Part shown: piece by piece, positions 6,495 through 15,137 of the stretch
Layout of the letters: each line of letters opens with the position of its first letter
Numbering within the stretch: the stretch's first letter is position 1
NCBI GenBank assembly: GCA_049889495.1
Contig: JBMHDH010000079.1
Span: 1 to 16,972 of the forward strand
DNA length: 16,972 nt
Origin: UBA685 sp049889495
GTDB lineage: Bacteria; Pseudomonadota; Alphaproteobacteria; Puniceispirillales; Puniceispirillaceae
Direction of reading: 5' to 3'
Program-made: the position numbers and the translations under genes
The notes under the pieces: model-generated
The model's input: the letters and a program-made list of their open reading frames with translations, nothing else
Database searches by the model: none
What the model was told of the DNA's origin: nothing

Positions 6495-8381
6495 GCCAAA
6501 TAATTTTTCGATATCATGCAAGCTTAATGAGACATAGGTTGGCCGACCATGATTGCATTGCCCTGAACGGGGTGTGACTTCCATTTCCCGAAGCAGAGCG
6601 TTCATTTCTGGCACATTTAATACACGCCCTGCCCGCACCGACCCATGACAAGACATGGTGGCAATCACATGTTCAATTTGCTGATCAAAGCTCAAAGATG
6701 TGCCCATCTCTGATAATTCTTCTGCCAAATCTGGGACCAAGATTTTGGCATCAACCTCACCAAGCAAGGCAGGGGTTTGACGCACAATCACAGCCCCTTC
6801 CCCAAAGGCTTCAATCTCTAGCCCTGCTTTTTCAAGCAATGTGGTTTGCGCAAGCATCGCCGCCATATGATCAGATGGCAATTCCACAATTTCTGGCAAT
6901 AATAGGATTTGCGCAGGCAGATTGCCCTCTGCCATTGCGGCCTTCATTTTTTCCATCACAAGGCGTTCATGGGCGGCATGTTGATCAATAATGACGATGC
7001 CATCTTTGGTTTCGCTGATGATATAGGTGTTATGTAATTGCGCTTTTGATGCGCCCAAAGGGGCGTCTCTTGCCTCTGGCGGCAATACCGCATCATAGCT
7101 GTCATCTGTTCTGGCTTGTGGTGGGGCTTCAGCAATCGCGTGGCTATAGGCTTGGGCGGCTTGGGCGGCACGCTCTCTTGCGGCCATTGTTGAAAGATCA
7201 CCCCCATCAGATGGCTGTTGCCAATTGGCATAAGCGTGGCTGGCAGCAGGCGCAGGATCGGGATAATAACCGCCCCGCCTATTGCCACCTTGACCGCCCC
7301 CATAATTGCCGCCAGCTGTAACAGAAGAGCTGTTATTAAAATAGCGCAAGCTATCAGATTGGCCATCACTTGGCATGCGCAAGGCCGCATCTCGCAATTG
7401 CGCCATTACCGCACCAACAATCAAAGACCGCACCGCTGGCTGATCTTGAAAACGCACCTCAGCCTTAGCAGGATGCACATTCACATCCACCAAATGCGGC
7501 GGCACTGACAAGAATAGCACCGCCATCGGATGCCTGCCGCGTGGCAAAGTATCCCCATAGCCTGCGCGCAAGGCTCCAAGCAAGGTGCGATCACGCACGG
7601 GCCGATTATTGACAAATAAATAGATATGGGCGGTGGTTGGCTTATTCATCACAGGCAAGCCAATCAAGGCAGATAACGTAATCTCATCTCTCACAGCGGT
7701 AAAAGCAATCGCTTGATCAGAAAAAGCACGGCCGATCACATCACCAAGACGCGCTGCTTTGCCTGCCTCATCATCTGTGCGGGCGACATAATGTAACAGG
7801 CGTCTATCCCCATCAAAGGCTTCAAAGCTGATATGCGGCCAACCCATGGCAAGACGTTTGATCACATCCACACACGCGCTTGTCTCTGTGCGGGTTGTTT
7901 TCATAAATTTTAATCTGGCTGGGACATTGGCAAATAAATCACGAACGATGATTTGTGTGCCTTTTTCCATAGCATGCGGTTCTGGTGTTGCCACATGGCC
8001 TTGGGCAATTTTTAAGGACCAGCCATGGTCATCCCCGCTTGTCCGTGACCTGATTTCCATATCAGACACAGATCCAATAGATGGCAAAGCCTCGCCACGA
8101 AACCCAAAGGAATGAATATCAAACAAATCCGCATCTGGTAATTTTGAGGTGGCATGACGCTGAATGGCAAGACTAAGGGCGTCACGGCTCATGCCCGTAC
8201 CATTATCTGTGATAACCAGCTCTTTCAGGCCACCGTCTTTGATATGGATCGTGATAAAGCTGGCATCCGCATCAATGGCATTTTCCACCAGCTCTTTTAA
8301 CGCAGCAGACGGGCGTTCAATCACCTCGCCAGCGGCGATTTGATCAACCAGCTGAGAGGGAAGAAGCCTGATGTCAGACAT
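6486..8381 (-). CDS. mutL: DNA mismatch repair protein MutL (with endonuclease motif)
   Basis: MutL links MutS mismatch recognition to strand incision. It has 631 residues. The GHKL ATPase domain shows KELVENAIDA (catalytic E30, N34), DNGTGM (59-64), RHATSK (75-80) and GFRGEALPSIGS (93-104), with VHPAKAEVRF at 302-311. A linker of about 110 residues (about 335-445) is rich in Gly, Ala and Pro. The C-terminal domain has the metal-dependent nuclease motif DQHA-X2-E-X4-E (466-477), SCHGSVRAG (577-585) and CNHGRP (609-614), so it is a nicking MutL of the MutH-less type. QILLLP (491-496) fits the MutL sliding-clamp motif. The ATG is 24 bp after the bamF stop, without a strong Shine-Dalgarno. It is probably the last gene of the ribF operon. 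Confidence 0.96.
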   Translation of the reverse strand: MSDIRLLPSQLVDQIAAGEVIERPSAALKELVENAIDADASFITIHIKDGGLKELVITDNGTGMSRDALSLAIQRHATSKLPDADLFDIHSFGFRGEALPSIGSVSDMEIRSRTSGDDHGWSLKIAQGHVATPEPHAMEKGTQIIVRDLFANVPARLKFMKTTRTETSACVDVIKRLAMGWPHISFEAFDGDRRLLHYVARTDDEAGKAARLGDVIGRAFSDQAIAFTAVRDEITLSALIGLPVMNKPTTAHIYLFVNNRPVRDRTLLGALRAGYGDTLPRGRHPMAVLFLSVPPHLVDVNVHPAKAEVRFQDQPAVRSLIVGAVMAQLRDAALRMPSDGQSDSLRYFNNSSSVTAGGNYGGGQGGNRRGGYYPDPAPAASHAYANWQQPSDGGDLSTMAARERAAQAAQAYSHAIAEAPPQARTDDSYDAVLPPEARDAPLGASKAQLHNTYIISETKDGIVIIDQHAAHERLVMEKMKAAMAEGNLPAQILLLPEIVELPSDHMAAMLAQTTLLEKAGLEIEAFGEGAVIVRQTPALLGEVDAKILVPDLAEELSEMGTSLSFDQQIEHVIATMSCHGSVRAGRVLNVPEMNALLREMEVTPRSGQCNHGRPTYVSLSLHDIEKLFGRR

Positions 8382-8405
8382 AACAGAGTAGCCTAGCTAT
8401 CGCGG

Positions 8406-8945
8406 TTATTTCACAAGGATTTCTGTGCCTTCTACGCCATCTGTCGCAGGCGAAGCCCCATCGGTTGGCACGCGCCCTTGCAGACGGTTAGAACGCAAAC
8501 GCGCATCTTCGGCCATCTGGTCCAAAATCGGCCCCACATCAGGCAAACCGCCAAACACGATTTGGATTGGCAAGCGACGTTCAAAACGAATACCAGCGGT
8601 TTCTTCATCAACCAGATCACGGATATCAGCTGGCACGCCAGAGAAATCAAACACATCTTCATAGCCATTTAATGAGGCTTTACGTGATTCAAGAAGCACA
8701 GATAACTGACCAGAGGCTGACAAATCAGCGGTGCTAACGACGCGGTCATCCTTATCATTTGCCGACGGACGTGCTGAAAAATTCGGCGGCAATGTTAAAG
8801 GCGGGCGCACCACAACTTCAAATTCATCTGGCACTGATTTTTCAGATCCAATGGCTTGCCTGAAATCAGAACAGCCTGATAACGCCACCAATGCCAAACC
8901 AGCGCCAGCAAAGATCGAGAGAGATTTCCCAGAAAAGACTGTCAT
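8406..8945 (-). CDS. bamF: BamF-type outer-membrane lipoprotein (DUF3035)
   Basis: BamF is a lipoprotein subunit of the beta-barrel assembly machine found in alphaproteobacteria (described in Caulobacter), acting at the inner face of the outer membrane. The protein has 179 residues. Its signal peptide, with a hydrophobic core at about 9-22, ends in the lipobox LSGC, giving a lipidated Cys25. Then comes the DUF3035 signature: FRQAIG, PDEFEVVVRPPLTLPP and NFSARP within about residues 28-60. The rest is charged and has no motif I know. Its ATG overlaps the lspA stop (ATGA), so translation is probably coupled. LspA is the peptidase that would cleave this very signal peptide. The BamF call rests on the N-terminal signature only. 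Confidence 0.85.
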   Translation of the reverse strand: MTVFSGKSLSIFAGAGLALVALSGCSDFRQAIGSEKSVPDEFEVVVRPPLTLPPNFSARPSANDKDDRVVSTADLSASGQLSVLLESRKASLNGYEDVFDFSGVPADIRDLVDEETAGIRFERRLPIQIVFGGLPDVGPILDQMAEDARLRSNRLQGRVPTDGASPATDGVEGTEILVK

Positions 8946-9460
8946 TGTTTCGTTTCCTTTTTCGCAGGCCTATCAGTTGTCCCAGCCTGTGCTGGTGATC
9001 GAAAGCTGGTAATAACCCAAATCACAACACCACAAAAGATTGCGGCATCTGCTATATTAAACGCTGGATAATGCCATGTGCCAAGATGAAAATCTACGAA
9101 ATCAACAACTTTACCATAGATTTGTCTGTCAATGACATTACCAATCGCGCCGCCAGCAATCAGCGCGGCTGATTTTTGCTGCCATTTGGTCAAAGATGGC
9201 AATTGACGATACAGCCAAATCACCACCAAAACCGCCAATAATGTGATCCCATGACGTGTCCAAATACCCCATTGGGCCAACAGACCAAAGCTGACGCCTT
9301 CATTCCACACAGGTGCCAAATTTAAAATTGGCAAAAGCGCAATCACCCGCGGCGGATCAAAAATCAGATCAAGCATCACTTGCTTCACAATCGCATCAGT
9401 CGCGATAATGATGCCTGCGATCATGAAAAAATGATATCTCAGCTTCGTCTCTGCGCCCAT
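8942..9460 (-). CDS. lspA: Lipoprotein signal peptidase II
   Basis: LspA is an inner-membrane aspartyl protease that removes signal peptides from diacylglyceryl-modified prolipoproteins. It has 172 residues and about four hydrophobic segments (roughly 12-28, 42-62, 70-87 and 133-152). The catalytic aspartates are D111 in GGAIGNVIDR (103-112) and D138 in FNIADA (134-139). The short charged C-terminus is ordinary. A clear AGAGGA Shine-Dalgarno lies about 5 bases before the ATG at 9460. It follows ileS with a 26-bp gap and overlaps bamF by 4 bp. The order ribF-ileS-lspA is the one known from E. coli. Confidence 0.96.
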   Translation of the reverse strand: MGAETKLRYHFFMIAGIIIATDAIVKQVMLDLIFDPPRVIALLPILNLAPVWNEGVSFGLLAQWGIWTRHGITLLAVLVVIWLYRQLPSLTKWQQKSAALIAGGAIGNVIDRQIYGKVVDFVDFHLGTWHYPAFNIADAAIFCGVVIWVITSFRSPAQAGTTDRPAKKETKQ

Positions 9461-9486
9461 AGGTTCCTCTTAAAAAGGCATCATGC

Positions 9487-12321
9487 TCAGGCATCAGCCA
9501 ATGATGCGACCACCTTATCACAGCGGCCGCAAATTGGCTTATCTTCTGACACTTCTGCTAGAATTTTCCAGCAACGCGCGCATTTGCCGCCTTCTGCTTT
9601 GCCAATCACAACCCCTACAGAGGCCACATCATCCAATGTAAAGGCATCAGCAGGCATAGGTTTTGTGCTGATGTCACCTGTTGAGGTGATGAACAGTCCT
9701 GCCAAATCTTGACCATCTAGCAAGGATGCCAAGTCAGATGAGATATAAAGCTGGGCGGTGGCTTGCAAAGAGCCGCCAACAATCCCATCATTTCTGGCTT
9801 GTTCAATCGCCGCTGTGACCACAGACCTGATTTTACGAATGGTTGCCCATTTTTTTCCAATCGCCTCATTCTGCCACTGATCACCAAGTGGCATATAGGT
9901 CTGCATATGAATGGATGTTCCCTGATTATGTTCATAGGCCTGCCAGGCTTCTTCGGCGGTGAAACATAAGATCGGGGCAATCCAACCAATCAGCGATTCC
10001 AACGTCTTTGCCATCACCTGACGGGTGGCTTTGCGGGCCACGCTGTCTGGGGCATCACAATATAATCTGTCTTTGCGGATGTCGAAATAAAAGGCCGATA
10101 AATCAGCGTTACAGAAATCATGCAAGCTTGTGAAAACACCATGGAAATCATATTCGGCTGATTTACTGCGCACAGCTTCATCAATTTCAGTCAAACGATG
10201 CAAGACCCATTTTTCAAGCTCTGGCATATCATCATAGGCGACCTGATCATCAGCTTCGATCCCCGCAACCGCGCCAAGCAAATAACGAAGCGTGTTGCGA
10301 ATACGGCGATAATGATCTGTTTGGCGTTTGATGATTTCAGGGCCAATGCGCAAATCATCATAATAATCAGATGACACAACCCATAACCGCAAAATATCTG
10401 CGCCATTTTGTTCAATCACCTTTTGCGGCAAGACCACATTGCCAAGTGATTTTGACATTTTGCGCCCTTGTTCATCCAACACAAAGCCATGTGTTAACAC
10501 ACCCTTATAAGGGGCTCTGCCACGTGTGCCGCATGATTCAAGCAAAGACGAATGGAACCAGCCACGATGCTGATCAGAGCCTTCCAGATATAAATCCGCT
10601 GGGCTTTGCAAATCGTCACGCGCCTCTAGCACAAAAGCATGGGTTGATCCTGAATCAAACCACACATCAGCGATATCGCGTACTTGTTCATAATCATCAG
10701 CCGCATAATCATTGCCCAAGAATGTCTGCGGATCTTGGGTAAACCAGATATCACAGCCAGATTGCGCAAAGGCCTCCACAATGCGGTCAACCACGGCCTG
10801 ATCACGCAATGGCTCGCCTGTCTGCTTATTCACAAAGACAGGGATAGGCACACCCCATGCTCTTTGGCGTGATAAACACCAATCAGGACGCCCTGCAATC
10901 ATAGATGATAATCTTGTCTTACCAGCTGGCGGGTAAAAGGCTGTTTTTTCAATTTCTGACATCGCAATATCACGCAGGTTATTTTCTGCCATAGAAATAA
11001 ACCATTGCGCTGTGTTGCGATAAATCACAGGGGCTTTTGAACGCCATGAATGCGGATAAGAATGAACCAATTGGCCAATTGCAATCAGCCCCCCTTTTTC
11101 TGCCATGATCTCAGCGATTTTCGCATTATCACGAAGCACATGCATGCCGCCAAATAATGGCAAATGCGCGGCAAGAGAACCATCTTCATTCACCGTATCA
11201 GGCACTGGCACACCATGTTTGATATGTGCCAATTCATAATCTTCTGGCCCATGACCTGGGGCGATATGCACAAAGCCTGTCCCTTGATCCGTTGTGACAT
11301 AATCCCCAGCAAAAGCTGGCACATCATGATCATAGCCCTCTGCTGCCAAAGGATGGGCTGCAACCAGCCCTTCAAGCTTGTCACCTGTAAAACGCAGTTC
11401 CTCTGAAATGCCTGTGATTTTTGCAGCCTTTAGCGTGTCATCTAGCAAATCTGCCGCAACAATCAAACGATCACCTGATTTTGCCAAGGCGCCCTCTTCG
11501 GCCTCTGTCACAGAAAAACAAACATAGGTAATATCATTGCCATAAGCCAAAGCGCGGTTGCCAGGCATCGTCCATGGCGTAGTTGTCCAAATGACAATGC
11601 GTGCGCCTTTAATCGCCTCAAGCGCGGTTTGCTTAACCTCAAAACAGGCATAAATCGTTGTGGATTTATGATCTGCATATTCCACTTCAGCTTCAGCCAA
11701 AGCGGTCTTTTCCACAGGAGACCACATCACGGGCTTGGCACCGCGATAAAGACCACCATTCATCAAAAACTTACCAATCTCTTTGGCAATCAGAGATTCT
11801 GATTCATAACGCATGGTCATATAAGGGGTATCAAAGTCACCTAACACGCCAAGGCGTTTAAATTCTTCTGATTGTACACCCAGCCAATGCGCCGCAAAAT
11901 TACGGCATTCTTCGCGGAATTCAGTGATATCCACCTCATCTTTATCTTTGCCTTTTTTGCGATATTGTTCTTCGATTTTCCATTCAATCGGCAAACCATG
12001 GCAATCCCAGCCAGGCACATAATTGGCATCTTTGCCAAGCATTGATTGTGAACGGTTAATCACATCTTTCAAAATTTTATTCAAAGCATGACCGATATGA
12101 AGCTGGCCATTGGCATAGGGCGGGCCATCATGAAGCACGAAAGGCTCTGCGCCTTTGCGCGCTTTACGCAATGACTTATACAGATCAATATCTTGCCAAT
12201 ATTGCAAAATCTCAGGCTCTTTTTTCGGCAAGCCGCCACGCATAGGAAAACTTGTCTGTGGCAGAAACACAGTCTGCTTATAATCAAATTCTGCTTTATC
12301 CGTTTTTGCGTTATCGCTCAT
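9487..12321 (-). CDS. ileS: Isoleucyl-tRNA synthetase
   Basis: IleS charges tRNA-Ile in the cytoplasm and proofreads valine. It has 944 residues, close to the E. coli protein (938). The class I signatures are HIGH at 75-78 (in PPYANGQLHIGHALNK) and KMSKS at 621-625. The CP1 editing domain (about 200-410) has the Thr-rich TTTPWTMPGN (246-255) and GTGFVHIAPGHGPEDY (347-362). The C-terminus has a complete four-cysteine zinc site at C914, C917, C931 and C934 (CARCWK ... CGRC), marking the bacterial short-zinc type rather than the eukaryote-like IleS linked to mupirocin resistance. It lies 68 bp after ribF and 26 bp before lspA. No strong Shine-Dalgarno is visible at the ATG; the N-terminal YKQTVFLPQTSFPMRGGLP fits the family start. 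Confidence 0.98.
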   Translation of the reverse strand: MSDNAKTDKAEFDYKQTVFLPQTSFPMRGGLPKKEPEILQYWQDIDLYKSLRKARKGAEPFVLHDGPPYANGQLHIGHALNKILKDVINRSQSMLGKDANYVPGWDCHGLPIEWKIEEQYRKKGKDKDEVDITEFREECRNFAAHWLGVQSEEFKRLGVLGDFDTPYMTMRYESESLIAKEIGKFLMNGGLYRGAKPVMWSPVEKTALAEAEVEYADHKSTTIYACFEVKQTALEAIKGARIVIWTTTPWTMPGNRALAYGNDITYVCFSVTEAEEGALAKSGDRLIVAADLLDDTLKAAKITGISEELRFTGDKLEGLVAAHPLAAEGYDHDVPAFAGDYVTTDQGTGFVHIAPGHGPEDYELAHIKHGVPVPDTVNEDGSLAAHLPLFGGMHVLRDNAKIAEIMAEKGGLIAIGQLVHSYPHSWRSKAPVIYRNTAQWFISMAENNLRDIAMSEIEKTAFYPPAGKTRLSSMIAGRPDWCLSRQRAWGVPIPVFVNKQTGEPLRDQAVVDRIVEAFAQSGCDIWFTQDPQTFLGNDYAADDYEQVRDIADVWFDSGSTHAFVLEARDDLQSPADLYLEGSDQHRGWFHSSLLESCGTRGRAPYKGVLTHGFVLDEQGRKMSKSLGNVVLPQKVIEQNGADILRLWVVSSDYYDDLRIGPEIIKRQTDHYRRIRNTLRYLLGAVAGIEADDQVAYDDMPELEKWVLHRLTEIDEAVRSKSAEYDFHGVFTSLHDFCNADLSAFYFDIRKDRLYCDAPDSVARKATRQVMAKTLESLIGWIAPILCFTAEEAWQAYEHNQGTSIHMQTYMPLGDQWQNEAIGKKWATIRKIRSVVTAAIEQARNDGIVGGSLQATAQLYISSDLASLLDGQDLAGLFITSTGDISTKPMPADAFTLDDVASVGVVIGKAEGGKCARCWKILAEVSEDKPICGRCDKVVASLADA

Positions 12322-12389
12322 GTCACTATTACTCGCTTTATCAAAGCTATTTTTTATCTTTTTGACTCTGTGATCACTTTGATCATCTC

Positions 12390-13331
12390 TTACTGTGCCA
12401 GAAGGGTTTTGGCTGTTGCGGCATCATCCGCAATTTGCGCTTTCAACGCATCAAGGCCTTCAAATTTCCGCTCTGGACGCACGAAACCTTTTAACGCGAT
12501 TTCCAGTCTTTGACCATAGATATCAGCGTTAAAGTCAAACAGATGCGCTTCTGCCAAAACGCCCCTGTTATTCACCGTTGGTCTTTGCCCAATATTTGCC
12601 ACGCCAAAAATAGGCTCAGATGATGACGCGCCTTCCAGATAAGCTTCGATGGCATAGACCCCAAAGGCAGGTTGCAATTGGTGATCAAGGGTCAAATTCG
12701 CCGTGGCAAAACCGATAGTGCGGCCTCTTTGATCGCCTTGTTGCACGACCCCAGAAATTACATAAGGCCTGCCAAGCATTTGTTCTGCTAGATCAGGTTG
12801 GCCAGCTTGCAAGGCGGCGCGAATACGGCTTGATGAAATCACCATCTGATGCTGATCACGTTCCAATGGCACGCCTGTGACCTGCATATCAAATGCCTTG
12901 CCTAGCGTTCTTAATGTTTCAATTGATCCCGCCCGTGCCTTGCCAAAAGCAAAATCTTCGCCTGCAAATAAATGCACAATATGCAAAGGTTGCAGGACTT
13001 CATGCACAAATTCGTCTGGTGAAGCAGACCGCAAATAATCATCAAAGGTGATATGCACAATGATATCAGCACCGCATTCAGCCAAAACACGGTTTTTTTG
13101 TACCGCATCCATCAACATAAAAGGCGGGTCCTGTGGTCTGAAAAAAGCGCGCGGATGGGGCGTGAATGTGACAACCGCAAGCTGAAGATCTAAATCATCT
13201 GCTAGCATTTTGGCTTGCGAGATCAAAAATTGATGCCCATGATGCACACCGTCAAAATTACCGATGACGGCAACCACAGGCGCGCCATTGCGCATCTCAC
13301 TGCCTCTTTGCCATTGTTTGATTTGAACCAT
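12390..13331 (-). CDS. ribF: Bifunctional riboflavin kinase / FAD synthetase
   Basis: RibF phosphorylates riboflavin to FMN and adenylylates FMN to FAD. With the start at 13331 it has 313 residues, typical of the family. The N-terminal nucleotidyltransferase domain shows VIGNFDGVHHGH (22-33), TFTPHPRAFF, FAGEDFAFGKARAG and the ISSSRIR element (165-171). The C-terminal kinase domain shows GRTIGFATANL (203-213) and GVANIGQRPTV. The kinase PTAN motif reads ATAN, so Pro is replaced while Thr and Asn remain. The frame is open to 13508, but residues before 13331 do not resemble RibF. An AGGTGAG stretch lies 9 bases before the ATG (6 before an in-frame GTG at 13334). It is the first gene of the minus-strand run with ileS, lspA, bamF and mutL. 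Confidence 0.94.
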   Translation of the reverse strand: MVQIKQWQRGSEMRNGAPVVAVIGNFDGVHHGHQFLISQAKMLADDLDLQLAVVTFTPHPRAFFRPQDPPFMLMDAVQKNRVLAECGADIIVHITFDDYLRSASPDEFVHEVLQPLHIVHLFAGEDFAFGKARAGSIETLRTLGKAFDMQVTGVPLERDQHQMVISSSRIRAALQAGQPDLAEQMLGRPYVISGVVQQGDQRGRTIGFATANLTLDHQLQPAFGVYAIEAYLEGASSSEPIFGVANIGQRPTVNNRGVLAEAHLFDFNADIYGQRLEIALKGFVRPERKFEGLDALKAQIADDAATAKTLLAQ

Positions 13332-13550
13332 CACTAAAGTCTCACCTATGATCGCCATAGCTAACAGGGATGCGCCATCCGAAATTGCTTCACAAGCTAG
13401 CCCCACTAAATAGCCGAAACTATAGCCCAAAAACCACAGATATTTCAATGATAGTTGTGACTTTGATTTTACACGAATTTGCGGCATGATAAGAGACGTT
13501 GATACCAAATCTTCATCACTTTTGCGGCCAAGCCGTCACAGGAGCCTTTC
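13332..13550. promoter_or_regulatory. Divergent ribF/mscS intergenic region
   Basis: This 219-bp spacer must drive both the ribF-ileS-lspA-bamF-mutL run (minus) and the mscS-chaC pair (plus). A strong Shine-Dalgarno AGGAG lies 6 bases before the mscS ATG. GATAAG (13488-13493) is a possible mscS -10 box, but no good -35 box stands at the right distance. I see no FMN riboswitch-like conserved blocks. The long in-frame extension of ribF across part of this spacer looks fortuitous. Confidence 0.35.
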
Positions 13551-14429
13551 ATGGAAGTGACATCATTTCAAGATTTGCTGAAAAGCATGTCCATGACACC
13601 TGAATTTTTCACGAGCATGATTGATGGTGCTTTGATTTTCCTAAGCGGCATTGCCACATTGATTATCGGCCTGTTTTTTGCGGGCCGTATGGGGCGGCTT
13701 GTGCGCACAAACCTGCAAAAAATTAACCGTATTGATAAAACATTGGTGCCTGTTGCCGCCTCTGTGGTGCGCTATGCGATTATCGTTGTCACAGTTGTTG
13801 TGATGCTGGGGCAATTTGGTGTGCAAACCACATCCATCATCGCCATTTTAGGTGCCGCAGGCCTTGCCATTGGTCTGGCATTACAAGGCACCTTGTCAAA
13901 TGTAGCGGCGGGGGTAATGTTATTAATCCTACGCCCTTTTGAATCTGGTGACTGGATTGAAACAAATGGCATTTCTGGCACTGTCAAAGAAATTGGGTTA
14001 TTTACAACCCATATTGATACTTTTGATAATGTTTATATTTCTTTACCAAATTCAACTATTTGGTCAGCCACCATCATCAATCACGCAAAACATGAAACAC
14101 GCCGCCTAGACCTTCCCATTGGTGTGTCTTATGATTGTGATTTTGACATTGTGGAAAAAGCGATGCTGTCTTTAACAGATGATGCGCGTATCCATAAAAC
14201 CCCTGCCCCTGTGTTTCAGGTGGTATCCTATGATGACAGCGCAATCACCGTGCGGTTGCGTCTTTACACCTCTTATCAAGATTTATTTCAGCTAGGGTGG
14301 GATTTAAACAGACGCCTGAAACCTGTTTTTGATCAACATGATATTGAAATTCCGTTCCCGCAACATGTCGTGCATTACGCCCAAAATACGATAGACCAAA
14401 CCACCAAAAATAAGAGTTCCAATGACTAA
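13551..14429 (+). CDS. mscS: Small-conductance mechanosensitive channel, MscS family
   Basis: This is an inner-membrane channel that releases solutes when membrane tension rises. It has 292 residues (E. coli MscS 286). The three membrane helices lie at about 24-45, 66-88 and 93-127. The last is the pore helix, rich in Gly and Ala (GAAGLAIGLALQGTLSNVAAG, split here by eye around 101-121). It is followed by the beta-domain entry LILRPFESGDWIE and then SLPNSTIWSATIINH. The C-terminal alpha/beta domain is full length, so the gene is intact. The start is supported by AGGAG 6 bases upstream. The last 8 bp overlap the chaC start, suggesting co-expression. The closest subfamily is the short E. coli MscS type rather than the large MscK or YbdG types. 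Confidence 0.95.
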   Translation: MEVTSFQDLLKSMSMTPEFFTSMIDGALIFLSGIATLIIGLFFAGRMGRLVRTNLQKINRIDKTLVPVAASVVRYAIIVVTVVVMLGQFGVQTTSIIAILGAAGLAIGLALQGTLSNVAAGVMLLILRPFESGDWIETNGISGTVKEIGLFTTHIDTFDNVYISLPNSTIWSATIINHAKHETRRLDLPIGVSYDCDFDIVEKAMLSLTDDARIHKTPAPVFQVVSYDDSAITVRLRLYTSYQDLFQLGWDLNRRLKPVFDQHDIEIPFPQHVVHYAQNTIDQTTKNKSSND

Positions 14430-15102
14430 GCCAGTTGGCGTTAACCGAAAAGTTCTGGAACGCGGCGATGTGATGGCATTGGCCCGCAACAGAGATGGCA
14501 ATGACACAAATGTATTAAGTGATGCGGCTTTGCTGGCATCACGCAGGGCTGAACTGCCAGATGATTATGCTGGCCCTGATATTTGGGTGTTTGGCTATGG
14601 CTCTTTGATTTGGAACCCAGTGGTGGAGTATTGCGAGGCCCTAGATGGCACCATTTATGGCTATCACAGGCGGTTTTGCATGTGGACCAGAATTGGCAGG
14701 GGCTCCCCAGACTGCCCAGGCTTGGTCTTGGCATTGGACCATGGCGGCTCCACCAAAGGGGTGTTATTCCGCATTGCCGCTGATAAAGCCCCACAAGAAT
14801 TGGATATGTTATGGCGGCGTGAAATGATGGCTGACAGCTATCGACCGATCTGGATCACAGCCAAAACTGCCAAAGGGCCGATCAAAGCCTTGAGCTTTGC
14901 CATCCGCCGTGACCGCCCTGTCTATGCGCCCAAAATGCCAGAAGATCAGATGGCAGAGATCATTTATCAGGCCAAAGGCTTTGTGGGCCCTTGCCGTGAT
15001 TATTTGGAAAATACGCAATCAGCCTTATTGCAGGCTGGCATTATTGACAAACAAATGGTGCGACTAGCCAAGCTGGTCAAAGAAAAACAAAACAAGCAAT
15101 AA
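14422..15102 (+). CDS. chaC: Glutathione-specific gamma-glutamylcyclotransferase, ChaC family
   Basis: ChaC-type enzymes split glutathione into 5-oxoproline and Cys-Gly in the cytoplasm. The protein has 226 residues. Family signatures are WVFGYGSLIWNP (55-66), with the YGSL substrate-binding loop, GYHRRFCMWTRIGRGSPDCPG (80-100, here read as two parts), GGSTKGVLFRI (108-118) and LWRREMMADSYRPIW (130-144). E134 in WRREM is the likely catalytic Glu. The ATG at 14422 is supported by AAGAG 5 bases upstream and overlaps mscS by 8 bp; a later in-frame ATG at 14473 would shorten a poorly conserved N-terminus. The link to a mechanosensitive channel suggests co-expression. In E. coli the namesake lies by a cation antiporter instead. 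Gene converges on iclR. Confidence 0.93.
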   Translation: MTKPVGVNRKVLERGDVMALARNRDGNDTNVLSDAALLASRRAELPDDYAGPDIWVFGYGSLIWNPVVEYCEALDGTIYGYHRRFCMWTRIGRGSPDCPGLVLALDHGGSTKGVLFRIAADKAPQELDMLWRREMMADSYRPIWITAKTAKGPIKALSFAIRRDRPVYAPKMPEDQMAEIIYQAKGFVGPCRDYLENTQSALLQAGIIDKQMVRLAKLVKEKQNKQ

Positions 15103-15137
15103 AGATCTAGCCAGAATGATGCCCTATGAGATGACGG

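Noticed and set aside
6956..7508. Overlapping ORFs on both strands inside mutL
   Set aside because: They fall in the low-complexity linker of MutL, where biased codons leave other frames open; none has a motif or a ribosome binding site.
13332..13508. Hydrophobic N-terminal extension of ribF (59 codons)
   Set aside because: RibF proteins start shortly before the GNFDGVH motif, a ribosome binding site precedes 13331, and the extension would cover the divergent promoter region.
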